Below, piece after piece: positions 1-13,100 of a DNA stretch of 64,000 nucleotides. Source of the stretch: Pyrocephalus nanus. Lineage: Eukaryota; Chordata; Aves; Passeriformes; Tyrannidae. A model generated the notes under the pieces. The model did not search any database and was not told where the DNA came from. It saw only the letters and a list, made by a program, of their open reading frames with translations. The stretch covers positions 58,919,938-58,983,937 of the forward strand of contig CM076259.1 in assembly GCA_038380795.1 (NCBI GenBank), written 5' to 3'. Position 1 is the first letter of the stretch. The number at the start of each line of letters is the position of its first letter. The position numbers and the translations under genes were made by a program.

Positions 1-1892
1 AACAAAAGAACACCACAGGAACAGCCATTTTTTAACTGATTTATTCAGTATGTTGGATTTTATAAAGTTGGTGAAGTGTTTATTCTTTCTAATTACTTCT
101 GTGGAGAAGGGCAGAAGATTGTGTGATTCCCAAAGCTTACAACTATTCAGAAAGTTAAATAGACAATAGTTGCACTAAAATTATTTTTATAAATGGAATC
201 TTGCTTTTAGACTGGATCAAATATTTATGTAACTATTAATTGGTGTTATATTAAGGAAGAACTTGTTTTATTAGCCTCTGGGGAAGGTAGCATAGTTTCC
301 AAATTTACATGAGAAAAATGTAGCAAAATACTTCATTTTTACTGAAAACAAGCAAAGAAACCAAACCAGTTTTCTATACAAATTATTTTAAATTTGTTCT
401 GGGTGACTTGACTTTTCTCCTTGAGTATGAAGTTAGGAAAACATTAAACTAGCCTGGCAAAATTATTATAATTTAATAATTTTAATAATCTTTGGAAAAC
501 CTTACTCTGACTATATCTAACTGGTGCTGTCTGCCATATTAGTGAGAAAGCTGTTCTTTGCTAATGAGAGTCCTAAATTATGCTATTACTGAGTTTGTTT
601 AAAACTCCTGACCACAGATACAGAAGTGTAAGTGAAAATATGTAAAAACATGAAAGGCCACATTCTGGTCCATTTAAAGCAGACAACTCTGCTTTATAAA
701 CAAACATAAAAAGGTAGAGTTTATTTCATCTTGCATTTTTTCTGTGTGGGAAACCCTGGTAATTTAATTTTTAAGTCGAGGAAAGTATATCCAATGATGA
801 TCTTGTTTCAGAAGTCACCCAGACACTTCATAAATACATTTGGTATTCTGAGAAATGGAAGTGTTGGGATGCTTTGTAAGATTCTGTGGAAAAAAGCACT
901 TTGAAAATAGTCCCTCTATAAATTAACAATTAGAAGTTGGCCATATTTAAAACAAGTTTAAGCATTCAAAATGGGGTGCATAAATAATACAGAAGTATGC
1001 ATAAAGCCTTAAAATCAAACAAAACTCAAACCCATATGCTAAAATTAAGGAGGATTTGTTGTCTCAAAATAAGGATGTGAAAATATAGCTAAGACGCGTA
1101 CTTGAATGCAGTTTCTGTAGTATCTTTGTTGAGTTTTAAAAGATTGTGTGAGCTTCTTAGAAAAAACCCAACCAAAACCCAAAACCCCAGCAATCCACAT
1201 TCCGAGACTAATTAGGTCTCTAAAAAATGTTATCAGATTTTAAATGTTACGTTTTCCAACGTACCTTTGTCTGGGACCTTTTCTATGAACAGCCACATAT
1301 TGTTGGAGATGGGAACACAGTAAATAATAAACCTGGTCACCAGCGTAAACCCCTGTAGTTTTAGACAGTTGATTAGCAATTTAAAGTATGAGATTCAGGA
1401 ATGATTTTTAGTGTAAGAATTTTGGCTTTTCAGCAAGAGCCTCTGCTGTCAAGCATTTACTGTACTTGAGCTCTGAAGGGACAAGTACAGAGCCCAGCCA
1501 CTGTAGTCACTTTATTTTGCACCATCTTTGTACATTCCTGTTGTATAGCTGGAGTTGTAGTTTTAGAGGGCCTTTGTTCTGTTTTAATGTCTGAATAGTA
1601 TTTAATACTAAATTTTATTATAATTTGCTGGAACTGCTGCTTATTTGTGCAGTGTTACAGTAATTCACAGCCCAGTTAGTGATGCAATTGTATACCAAAA
1701 GCAGTTTGAGTAACTATAAATGTTTATGTAACTGTACTCAATGAATATGAAGGTCTTGTACTGTATAATGCTGACAAGTTTTGCCATTTTAGTAATTTAA
1801 CTATATTCAGTTTTCAGATTATGAACTCCAGGTTGCACTAAATTTGTCCTTGTTTTAGCAGTGGCTTAAAATAAAACACATTTCACTGGCTT
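1..1892 (+). other. Putative 3' UTR end of an upstream gene (unidentified)
   Basis: This AT-rich stretch has no long open frame and no recognisable repeat, and it ends in a well-formed polyadenylation site. It contains many ATTTA and TTTAAA runs of the kind common in long vertebrate 3' UTRs. The hexamer at 1870-1875 with a GT-rich element just downstream sets the orientation as plus. No coding sequence is visible, so the stop codon must lie to the left of the window or at an unrecognised place in it. I could not identify the gene. The alternative is plain intergenic DNA with a chance AATAAA. The combination of hexamer, spacing and downstream element makes a real transcript end more likely than not. 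Confidence 0.45.
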
Positions 1893-1914
1893 GGAGAGTG
1901 CTGTTGTTTCTTGT
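1870..1914 (+). terminator. Polyadenylation signal with GU-rich downstream element
   Basis: A canonical AATAAA lies at 1870-1875. Cleavage would be expected about 15-20 bases later, near 1890. A GT-rich stretch (GTGCTGTTGTTTCTTG) follows at 1899-1914, the usual position of the CstF-binding downstream element. This is the best-formed poly(A) site outside an LTR that I noticed in the window. Confidence 0.5.
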
Positions 1915-4900
1915 AAATTCATGGAATATTATTTTTCTTTTCAAGCAACACAGCTAAGACTGGTCTTGGTCAGTGGTTGTGTGAAGGCACTTGAAGAATG
2001 GTATAGTAAATAATGTATCAGTAGATGACATACTTCTTACAGAATTAAATTGGTGTCCAGCAGGAAGCGAAAATGTTGTTCTCCTGTCTTTGATTTGAAA
2101 GGTAAACCCATTGTTCCACTTACATGCAGTGAAGTGTCACATGGACTCTAATCTCAACACAAGTAGGATATAATAACCAGGCCAGCTCAGCCTCATCTTG
2201 CCTGGAAGCTAGGTTAGGAAAGTTGCCTTGATATTTCTGTGTGGACTGAGATAGGACTTTGGCACCTTGTACAGCATTTGGAGAATTGGTTTAGAACCCA
2301 GCTTTAGAGTCTTCTGGACAAATGAAAGAATACACTGCTAATGAAAATGTATGAAACATGAAGTTTCATAGGCTTCTTCAAAATCCTCAAGTGTTTGGCA
2401 TCTGTTGAAATGTACCAATCAGCATACTGTCAAGCACCCCAAAATAGTAATGCTGAGCAGACATGATGTGCCCAGGTACCTGTTCTAAGATTTAAAAGTA
2501 CTGCCATTGCAAATAGCTGTCGTAATGCCTTTTGACGTAGAAGTTGTGAATCTACTAATCTCAGCTGGGCTTCATTTCAAGAACTAGGAAATTTTTGCTG
2601 AAGTTATTTTAAAAACAGTAAGCATGAGCAGCTGTCCCTGATTAATTTTGCAATGCTTGCTTAAAGGAGGTTTCTATAGTATCTGGAGATAGCTTTCAAA
2701 AGGAGCATTCTTTTGTTTCATTACTGTGTCTGTTCCAAAGATTTTTTTGTTTGGGTAATGCCTCATGGTCAATCACATTGAAATCATATGTTAATTGAAG
2801 CAAGTATTCTTCAAATTTTGAACTGCCAAAAAAAGACAAGTAGCAAGTTTGGGAACAAAGAAAATAAAGATTTTTGTAAAGGGAAAGAAGAGGATATTCA
2901 TGTGGAAGATAAATCTGAGCTTTTTCCTTCCTGCCTGGACTTTATTTTTCTTTCATTCAGCAGTCTGGTTCTGGCTGGCTTTATTCAACCACAGAACAGT
3001 ATCCGTGCACTTTGTTTAACCTTGGTGTATTAAATTGAGAGTTAAGTCTCCAGCTAGTCCGTAGTCTTCGCCCAACATGTGTTGCTACTCCATCTCCTGC
3101 TGCTATTGCTCGGACCTTCCTCTTGCTCCCCAGCTTGAGCTTCTGGTGTGACTGAATTCCATGCTGGCTACTGCTCTGAACCTCCGATTGGAAGGTGGCT
3201 ATGGAAAGTGAGTCATGCCAAGGCTGAAGAAATGTACCCAGAGCACTGACCTTACTGGTTATGGAGCACCATATGAATCAAATGCTGTCTGTTTCCCCTG
3301 CTGTTAAGACAAACCACGAAGCATGTGACTGCTTGAGGCAAGGGAACTAACAGTGATGAACATGAGAGCATGTCTGTGGTCAAGGTACTGGATATCTAGT
3401 CCATGACTGCACAACACCTTTCCACAGAAACTGCGAAGACTGGAATTGGAGCCTTTATGTAGTCAAAACATACAGTCTGCATTGCCTTTATCCCTTCAAA
3501 AGTTGCTGCTGCTTCTAGGACTGTGAGGGAGCTTTCTGTACATTTATTTGAGTTTGTTCATTTTTAATTAAGAACAGGCAAAAGGAAAGACTTGTACAAT
3601 CCATTTGACTTGGTTTCTTGAAAATGCAGTGCTTCAACCAGGAATAAGAGGAATATTGAGGAAAGAAAGGGTATAGTAGTGTGATACTTTTTTCTGCCAT
3701 CTGCCCTATAGTCCACTTATTGCCAGTGTCCTATTTTGTACAGCCTCCATCTCATTTAACTTCTGAGTTTCTTCCTACACTTTCCTTGTGGCTGTTTCTT
3801 GTTTCTAATTTTTTTCTGACCCTCATCCAGTCCTGCAGTACAGCTATCGTCTTTGGCTTCTTTTTTGACCCTACACTGGTGTCCTGATGTGACTTCTGGC
3901 CTTTTCATTCTTGACGGGTGGAAGTGGTTAAAAACCAGCAAGGGGAGTCTTCCTAGCTGTGAGGGTATGGAATAAGGCTTGCCTACCAGAAATCATCAAG
4001 CAGTGAAGAAGAGCTAAGCTTGCTTTTGGCTGAGTTCTTTACTCCTGTAGGAAAGTAATCTGTGGTTGCTTTGGTTTGGAACCCAACTTATTTCTTGCAA
4101 AACCCTTGGATTTTATGCTGATCTGAAAGTAACTTCTAAGCTGATACTGAAATATAATGTAACTTCAACATACTACGTAATTCGTGCAGATGTGTGTGCA
4201 GTGTGCTGTGTTAACAGCAGATTCTGGACACAGGGCACAGCTCAGTCCTTTTGAAAGCTGGCAGTACTCAGCTGTCCTGTTGAACTCATTACAGTATGTT
4301 ATGCACTATGTATCAGAGAAGAGTTCACAGCTAAATCCACTGGATTTAAAAAGCACTGGGCCTAGGAGAGCATCCAAGTTAACTGTTACAGGACTTTGAG
4401 ATGCTTAGCTAATATTTCTGTGCCAACAGATCATACATGTTATTCATTCTTTTAGCTAAGGAGGTTCAGAACTTGTCTTGTGTCCTAATTTATTGCTATA
4501 AACCATGATATGAAGATTACATCCTAATGAATCAGTCATCACAGGGTTAAGCCTGAGACATCCTGACAATCCTAGTACATGCTGGCATCTTCAACAAAAC
4601 CTCTTTTCCTGTGACTGCCTGAGAAAATAAAGAGGTGGGTGTTGGAAATTCCCCAAGGAGTCTGGAGGGCCCTGATCAGTGTGATCAAAGTGCTTCTGAG
4701 AGGCTCCTAAAGACACAGTTTCAGAGAATTTGGTAATTTTTGTCTAAAATTATTTTGTGAGGTTTTTTTGCTTCTTATGCAAGTGTTGGAATGCCACTGC
4801 TTATGGTGTACGCGCAGCTTGTAGCAGCATGTTTAAAATTTGACTGTATTTCTCTCCATGTATTAGCTAGCCACAACTGTTAAGAGAAAATTTAAGTATA

Positions 4901-6194
4901 TAAAAAAGTCAACCTTGCTGAAGTCATTCAAATTAACACTGGATGAGTGATTTAGATTAATTAGGGAAATAACCATTAATCTAAATACATGGCAGCAATG
5001 GGAGGATTGATTGTCTCCATCGTGTATTTTTAATTCTCTTTCCTAAAATGTGAACCTTTTTTTAATAACTAGACTAAAAGTGCAGTAAAGCTAAAGCTCG
5101 TGTAATTGTATGTCATTAACAAGGAGAAAAAGAGAATGAACTGTGATCATAACACAGTCTTGATTCTGGCAGCCCACTTAATTTGAACAGAAATTAATTT
5201 CCTACCAATTGTCTTCTGTTTGCAAGTCCAATGTTCAAATACAGTCATGTCCTAAATTCAATATCTGTTTTTAAATTTGGAGTTTCTACAGTCTTGGAAT
5301 GTTGAGAAGAGTAAAGGTTGCAAAGCATTTCTTTCTTTTTGATTGTAGTGTTCTTACTGGGTGGGACTTTTTTACTAGTCCACCCTCTCATCCTAGTAAC
5401 TTTCAGCAAGGGTTGTGGATTGCACTGACCTTACATGGTATCCTCGGCACCTATTCCCCGGAATTCCTGCATTTTACTTTCCTGACTTGGCTTTGATACC
5501 ACTCTCTGTTCCTAAAAGGTCTCCCAGTCTCAGGTCCTATGCTCCAGACCCTTCATTGACCCTGAAGAAGGTTTGATACCATCATAAAAGGTAAAATCTC
5601 TTAGAAAGAGTCAGTCTGGACAGGAGCGGGCAAACAGCCAGACCTCTGCTGCTCAGCCTCTTCCTTTCCATTGGAATGTGTACAGTAAACTGCCATTGAA
5701 CAAGACTTAGTCGTATGGCTGATAAAAATCAGCCTAACAGATTGTGTCAGAGGAGAGATAGTATACATGAGACTTGATGGGCTTTATTTTCAGTTTGCCT
5801 GTGAACCTGGTTTTGATACCTATCTCTGCTGAAGCCTTACTTGACCTGAGGGATGACCTGTGCCCTTCAATCACTCTTGTATGTCCCCCTCTGTAAAATG
5901 GAACAAGGCTCCTGGGCTCTTCTGAAGAGCTTGGAGCATTAGCAAAGAGGAATGCTTCTTGTAGTTGCCAGATCCCACAACAGTTAGCGTTTTTCTTACT
6001 CTCCCAAATAAATCAAACAAATATTTTACAATTTTGGATACTTTCCTTTAATAAGGCTCAAAAATTTGTGAGCCTTTTCAGGCAAATCCAGAAATCACTT
6101 AAAGACTGTCCCACACTGGTTGCATGTAGAAAAGCCTTTACAATTTGGAAGTTAATCACATTGTAAGTTCAGCTCTGGCGCCTCCAACATAAGA
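1893..6194. other. No gene seen; unique AT-rich DNA
   Basis: No exon, RNA gene or recognisable interspersed repeat was found. The open frames here (81 codons or fewer) overlap on both strands and show no family resemblance. The only distinct structure is a perfect 12-bp inverted repeat at 4950-4986, listed separately. Confidence 0.6.
4950..4986. repeat. Perfect 12-bp inverted repeat (hairpin), 13-nt loop
   Basis: ATTTAGATTAAT at 4950-4961 is the exact reverse complement of ATTAATCTAAAT at 4975-4986, with a 13-base spacer. Each arm contains ATTA/TAAT cores of the kind bound by homeodomain proteins. It may be a cruciform-prone palindrome or a paired factor site, and no function is shown by sequence alone. 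Confidence 0.7.
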
Positions 6195-6666
6195 ACGATG
6201 TGGACCTGCTGGAGTAGGTGCAGAAGAAGCCACAAAGATGATCAGAAGGCTAGAGCACCTCTCCTATAAAGACAAGCTGAGAGAGCTGGGGCTGTTTAAC
6301 CTGGAAAAGAGAAGGCTTCAGGGAGACCTTACAGCAGCCTCACAATACCTAAAGGGAGCTACAAGAGAGCTGAGAGTGGCACTTTTTAGCAGGGCATGTA
6401 GTGATAGAACAGGGAGAAATGGCATTAAACTGAAAGAGGAGAGATTCAGATCAGATATTCAGAAGAAATTCTTTACTGCGAGGGTGCTGAGGCACTTGAA
6501 CAGGTTGCCCAGAGAATTTGTGATTGCCCCATCCCTGAAATTGTCCAAGGCCAGATTGGACAGGGCCCTGAGTGACCTTGTCTAGTGGAAGGTGTCCCTG
6601 CCTATGGCAGGGGGGTTGGAACTAGATGATCTTTAAGGTCCCTTCCAACCCAAACCATCCTATCTT
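6195..6666 (+). mobile_element. CR1 LINE, 5'-truncated, 3' end intact
   Basis: This is the 3' part of a chicken-repeat-1 non-LTR retrotransposon. It begins inside the C-terminal part of the reverse-transcriptase ORF (a GATGTGGACCTGCTGGAG-like start) and runs to the typical 3' terminus, where GGTTGGAACTAGATGATCTTTAAGG is followed by CCTTCCAACC and a decayed ATTCTATG-type unit at about 6660. A 115-codon frame at 6238-6585 still reads as the ORF2 C-terminus (LSYKDKLRELGLFNLEKRRL, then a LNRLPRE motif). The surviving frame suggests a moderately young copy. The copy is not autonomous, since the endonuclease and most of the RT domain are missing. Confidence 0.93.
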
Positions 6667-9600
6667 TCCAAGAACTTAACTGTTCTGGAAACCTTTCCGT
6701 GGGGAGTCATAAGAAATGTCTCTCTCCCTGTTGTAGATGATGACTCACCTTCAAAGCAGTAGCAAACCCATGGCTACATGGCTAGAAAGTCTAGGAGTTA
6801 GATAACACTAGAAATGCAAGGATCTGAAGGTCCCCTGTGATACTCTCCCTCATTGTATTGTTTTCCCAAGGGCATGACTTTGCCATATAAGCCAGAGCAG
6901 TGCAAGGATGTATGATATCTAAAACACTGTGATTGCCTGGAATAAGGGAATTCTCTGCTCAGCTCTGACATGGGGGCTTCTGGAAGGTCTTTTGAGTAGG
7001 TCTCCTGTCTTATTTTTTTTTATTTCTTATTTTATGAAACTGGCTGACGCTTCTTGCCCTTTGCACAGGGAGATGGTGGGAACTGTCTCCCTCTCTCCTC
7101 TATGTGAACAAGGAGTCTCCTGCCAAGCTGAATTTGACTGATGAGGCTTCAGGGAAAGGGGTCAGGAGCAGAGGATGATGTGTGGCAGATGGATGTTAAC
7201 AGGCATGTTAGATTGTCATGTGTTAATTGAAGTTCATAGAGATAATTCAACTGCTAATTAACCACCCCTTGAGAAGACCTGAAGTAATCATATTGGAATT
7301 GCAGTCCTCTCCCACTGAACAAGTATTCGTTACAGATTGACACAAAATTGCAGCTTAAAAGGTAAAAATGTTCTTTAAGTTGCTTTGGAAAGAAATAAAA
7401 AATACTTTAGGTAGAGTTATGTAAATAACTGGATGCTATTTCCTGCTTGGTGTACAGGAGCTCAGACTGCAAATGCTCCTCGTTAGCCATAAAATGTGTT
7501 CCGATGCCTGCAGCCCCTCTGGAGAATGGTTCTTCATACACTCTCTTTACAGCTGAGCAGAAGGGAGGCCTCTGGGATGGTACTGAAGCACAGTGGCAAC
7601 AAGGAGATAAAACTATCCTGGCTGTACTACTCACCTGGTAAATACTGTGTTCTCAAGAAAGCCACAAAAATGTTTTGAAGAAAGCAGCATAACCACTCTA
7701 CTGCTGGTGGTTTGGTGAACCTCACGGGGCAGCCCGCAATCGGATGTCAGCCATACTTTCCAAACGGCACTAGAGCTGGTCAGTGGTTTGACATAAAATG
7801 CAGCCAGGCTTGTGCTTTGGCTCCAGGTAATGCCACCACAACCTGGTTAGAATGTTTGCTCTGTCTATGGTTAAGAATGGATGTCTTGGCCTTGCTGGAC
7901 CATCAGAAGCACCTTCACAATGAACTACTTTACGCAAATTGTTGTGATTGTGGTCTTTCTGGCTGAATCTCATGTAAATGCTAAATGCTTGAAGTTTCAC
8001 CCTCACTGAAATACAGAATTTTGACACTGTGGACTTGCATGGTAGCAAACTTTGCCAGCTTTTAAGGGAGGGCCAGTATGTTAAATTATAGTAAATGTAG
8101 TGCATGCTTCTTTCTGAAGCTTGATAGCCGTAATTTGTTAGCTAGAAATGCACTATTACATACATACTGAGGTTTTGTGGATTTCCTGGCTTCGTTGTTA
8201 CAATGAGGACAAGCGATTAATCACGTAACATGTCTAGCAGTGAGTGAGTACATCCGGTCCAGTTTTTATTGCTGTTTTAGATTACTCCATTTTTCTGTAC
8301 CTCTCTAGCTTATTCATAGCTTTATATGAGTACTTCTGCTCATCTTTACTCTTTGTACTAATTACTGACAATTCCAGAGGCCTTTTAAGGAAAAGAATGA
8401 CACAAAAATAAGACTTTTAAATGCTATAGAAAGGTTTGCTATACTCAGACTTTTTTGACTTTGAGATATAGTAGGTAAGAATTTTCAAATGTACATGTGT
8501 CTTACATTAAGGAAGAATATGTAACCCTGGAAGTCGAAGATAAAGTTGTGGGTTTTGACATCATACGAAGCAAACTGCTCCTATCAAATCCTTACACATG
8601 AACCCTATCTGTGAGATAGCTGCATCTTTATTTTTGGCAGCCTTAAGTGACCTTCCACATCTTCCACCTGCCTCCCACCCTCACTTGACCAAAAGCACTG
8701 TCATAGAGACTCAGCAGCAGCAGTATCCCATAAATAATGTTATGGGACCATTTAGAGGATAGTGACCCATTTTTAGATCTTTTCATTTTTCTGCATCTGC
8801 TTTTAATTACTTTGCTCTAGAAATTAGAGTAAAACCTGGCTCTTAACTGAGTTTACTTTTAAAAATCTTTGTCACTTTTTTCTTCACCACAGTAAGAGTG
8901 GCAATTCCAGATTATAGGAAATATGTTGTGATTAAGTTTGTGATTTTGATACTAGATGTAAAGAAAATGCACATTTACCCAGCTGTGAAGATGACAGAGG
9001 TGGGTTTCTGCAGAGGGGATTTTCCCATTTGATCACTGTTGCAAGAGAGCGAGAAGAGCAGTTGGCCAAGAGGTGAATGAGGTTTCCCACAGGCACCAGT
9101 GGTGCACCCAATATGGCTCAGTTGCTGAATTGTGGGTATATGGTTCAGCGAAAAGGCAGAGATTACTGGAAAAACAAAGAGGTGTTAGAGTTGGGGAAAT
9201 CTAAGTAGCAGCAAAAAAATAGGCAATGAAACGTGTCAGAGTTGTAATGCAAAAAATGAAACTAGACAACTTTTCTGTAAGGTGAGTGCTTGATAATAAA
9301 TCTTTGGAGAAAGGCATAGATCTTTGACTTGTACATGTGCATTCCCAGCCAGTGTAGAACTAGAGAAGAAAATGTCACACTTTGCAGAATCAGAAATAGA
9401 AACCCAGATAGAGGTGTTAAGTTAAAACTACAGGCCCAGTAAAGCCCTATGGTAGTAATGGATTTTCAAGGATGAACACGCTTATTTATGTAATTAAATT
9501 TGGCATTGTCTACCTTATGCCTGTCTGCTTGTTCTTCAAATTGTCTGCAAGCATAAGTTCGTGTTTAGCCAAACACCTGAACTGTTATGAATGTGCAAAT

Positions 9601-12333
9601 ACCCAGGTTTAAGCCCAGCTTAAGATGCATGCATGCTATAAACACTGTTCTGCATATCTAACTCTGGGATACAGACTCCAGCTGGAAGCCTTTCAGTCCA
9701 TAGTTTTTAGCTCTTTAGAGAACATGTGCAATGTCACCAGTTCCAGATTTCATCAGGATATTTTAGATTGAGAGAGAAGGAAGATAAACAGAGTTCTCAC
9801 GTTCGCAGTTTCACAAAGCTTTTGAGTTACTTGAAGGGATGAATTTGTGTAGACATCACAGATCATTGCAGTCTAAGGATTTTAAAGGTAAAATTGGATG
9901 CAGAAAATCTTGGTCTTGATTTCAAATTAGACAGTTATTTAAACTGTTACTCCTAGTTATTGGAAAATCTTTTAAGACTGATGACATTATGTAAATAAAG
10001 GAAGATCTTTGGAAGTACAAGAATCATATGGGAAGATCATGCCTTTGTTATTGTCTGTTGCTAGGAACATACCAGAATGAAGCTGACAAGGCTGGTTATT
10101 CCCATTGCTATTCTTACCTTGAGTTTTTACAAAAGCCAATGCATCTGACAAATCAAAATGACTTACAGATGGCTGAAATGGAGACATCCAGTGCCCTTAC
10201 TACTTAACAGTGAGGTAATTTTCTACAGAAACTTCTACATATCCTCAAATGTCTGGCCTCTGTAAAAGGGGCCAGTAAAATGCATTTATGAAAATGAATG
10301 CCTGTTTGGAAAACTGCCACTTTGATACACTAATGGGTAAGAATCAAGAGGAAAATAAATAGCTAGGACTCCTTACAGGGTTATTGGCTTTTTTGAGGTT
10401 CAGAGTTCAAAAATAAACATACAGAGGGTCATCAGATTTATTTTGTTAGACTGAAAATGTTTCTTTTGCTAGAGGGTTATTTTACAGCATTTTAGTTTTA
10501 CTTTCCAGACACATGCAGGACAATGTCCTTAGCCTATGTATAAATATTGGTATTTGACATAGTAACAAATACTGCTTCATGCTGAAGATGGCATTGTCAG
10601 CCTGTTGCCTAAAAGGGGCACTTAAAAGAAACCTTGAAGACTCAACGTGTGAGTTTCAGAAATCAGGCATTCTCTAGTTGGTGCTGGGTGCACTGGTCAT
10701 CAGTTCACCAAAATGCACACCAAGGTATCTTCACTACAGCTTATATGTCAGCATTATGTGATTATTCATTTTTAATTCGCCGCATTCCTGTTACATGATC
10801 ACAACATTTCCCAACACCTCTTAGCACATATGCATATCCTTACATGGCCTTAGAGGGCTTCATCGGGGATCTTTGAGGGCTCCAGACTGAGAAGATCACC
10901 AAAGTTCTAAGTGACTGCCTTATGAAGTTCTTCAAGACAATTCACTTTGTTATACAGTAACTGGGTGTTGCTTGGCTGGCTGCCTCGGTTCCCCTCCTTG
11001 TTGTTTCTTTACTTTGCTTGGTTAGTCCTTTTAAATCATTTGGCTCATCTATATGCAATTTCTGTGGTACATTCTGTTGGGTTACTCCCTTTATTTCACT
11101 TGGCTCAACTATATGTAGTTTCAGTGGTACATTCCTTTGCAAATACTATCAGTCCTCATTACATCTCTAAACCCTGACATCGAGCCCGCTAGAGGAATAC
11201 AGATATCTCTCAGCCAAAGGCCCACTGCTGATTATCTCTGTTGGTTTGTTTGTCCTCAAGTAGGATCTGCCCTGAGTACAGTTGAGAACGTGTCCCCACT
11301 GCAAACTTCTGTAGAGAACTTGTGAAGGGCTGAGAGGATGAAATACCTGATCTGCTGCTGGATATCTTGATCTTCTAATATCTCCCCTTCATTCTTTCTT
11401 GTCATGGGTGACAACATAAAGCTCCAGCCAATGAATAGTGAGGCCAAGATCTTTATGCTAGGGTGGACAGGGAAAGATATTTTCCAAAGCATTTAAGGCT
11501 TATTTTCAGAAACGGGCCAGAGACCGCCTTTTGGCAGCTCTAATACAACTGTTTATGCATTTTCCCCAAAGCAGCTTAAACAGAAGTGTAAAATGCATAA
11601 GCAGGGCTGGAAGGAAGACCAAGACATTCTCTGTCTTTGGGGAACATGCCAGTGTATAGGGCTACAGTCAGAATGCTCCTCTAATTTCTATTGCTTTTTC
11701 TACAACATCCACAGGATATTTTGCAGCAAGTCTTGGTTAAAACTGTAAAGTCAAATTTTGCTATAGAGCCTAGCAGCGAGGACCAGCTTTTGGAGTGCAA
11801 GACTTAAGTTTAAACTCCTCTCAGATTGGACAGGCATAGTAGCAAGTGTATCCTTTCTGGGAACAATGTTCCTACCAAGAAACAAGTATGTGAACAGTAA
11901 GAGGTATCTCAGTTATCTGAGGATCTCTGTGAGCCCAGGTCCTCTAGACATTGCTTGAGCAGAATAGTACTGGCCTTCCTAATGAATTTAGTAAGGTTCT
12001 GAAGCCCTTCCCTCTCCAGTTTGAATTTGCAGAAGAGATTTGGGGTATAGTTGAGATCTCAGTGGTAAAACCTGCAATGTGATAAAAGGCTCCTACTTCA
12101 TAAGCATAGTCCTATCAGAGCTGGAATGTCATTTATGAGAAATGTAGGCACATGGGGGATGATTCACCTTGTTGGAGGACTCCTGCATATGATGGAATCA
12201 GCTGCCATAAATTCCCTGTAGGACTCAGGAAAAACAAAACCAAAAGGAAAACTCTCCTTCTAGGGCATGATTAGTTTCATCTCATTTAACATTTGAAAAC
12301 CAACCAAATGAATTTGCCTCTATTTCTTTAAAC
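6667..12333. other. No gene seen; unique DNA
   Basis: Several open frames of 60-111 codons occur (for example 7712-7966 plus, 7770-8105 minus, 10942-11142 minus), but they are mutually overlapping and unrelated to any family I recognise. They lack convincing splice boundaries or start context. No repeat was recognised. Confidence 0.55.
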
Positions 12334-12757
12334 AATCATAGAAACATAGAATCATTAAGGTTGAAAAGACTTTCAAGATCACAGAGTCCAGCTGTTAACC
12401 CAGCACGGCCAAGTCCATCACTAAACCATATTCCTAAGTGCCAGATCCACATGCTTTTTGAACACTTCCAGGGATGGTGATTTCATCACTTCTCTGGGCA
12501 GCCTGTTCCAATGCTTTACCACCCTTTCAGTGAAGAAATTTATCCTCATATCCAATCTAAACCTTCCTTGGTGCAACTTGAGGCTTATTCTGTTGCTTGT
12601 TCCCAGGGAGAAGAGCCTGACTCCCACTTCACTACAACCTCCTTTCAGGTAGTTGTAGAGAGCAATAAGGTTTCCCAGAAACCTCCTTTACTCCAGGATA
12701 AACAACCCTGCCTCCCTCAGCCACTCCTCATAAGACTTGGTTTTTAGTCCTTTCACT
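12334..12757 (-). mobile_element. CR1 LINE fragment (-)
   Basis: Read on the minus strand, this is a CR1 3' segment. The 3' terminus lies at the low-coordinate end (AATCATAGAAACATAGAATC at 12334-12353). The ORF2 C-terminus is visible in a 68-codon minus frame at 12421-12627 containing [20 protein letters not shown] and NRLPREV. It is 5'-truncated near 12757. A second minus-strand CR1 end begins only about 50 bp further on. Confidence 0.92.
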
Positions 12758-12809
12758 GGCTTAAAACTATAATGTAGTCTGGATTACTAGTTAATGTGTT
12801 GATATGTGT

Positions 12810-12976
12810 CATAGAATCATGGAATAGTCCAGATTGAAAGGGAACTCAAAAGATCATCTGGTCCAACCTTTTGGGGGAAAGGGAGCCTAATGAGGTTATC
12901 GAGCACCCTGTCTAGTTACACCTGGAAAACCTCCAGTGATGGAAACACCTCCATGCCCCTGTGGAAATTGTTCCAG
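12810..12976 (-). mobile_element. CR1 LINE fragment (-), second copy
   Basis: A second, independent CR1 3' end on the minus strand starts with CATAGAATCATGGAATAG at 12810. It continues through the conserved AAGATCATCTGGTCCAACC motif to about 12976. It is a different subfamily from its neighbour: its segment between the 3' end and the truncation has different wording. Both have their own ATTCTATG-type terminus, so they are two insertions and not one. Confidence 0.85.
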
Positions 12977-13100
12977 TGAATGACTATGACTATGTTCATA
13001 TGACTATATGAATATGACTATATTCACTCAGTAAAAACTTTCTATCTTGTATTGGGATGATTATATGGTAGATATGGTATATATATATATATGATATATA
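12977..13100. repeat. Degenerate TATGAC repeats and short (AT)n
   Basis: Imperfect copies of a GACTATG/ATATGACTAT unit occupy about 12980-13025, directly abutting the truncated 5' side of the CR1. A short (AT)n run follows at 13079-13100. Confidence 0.6.

Noticed and set aside
6238..6585. 115-codon frame as a host gene
   Set aside because: It is the C-terminal end of CR1 ORF2, with the CR1 3' terminus directly after it.
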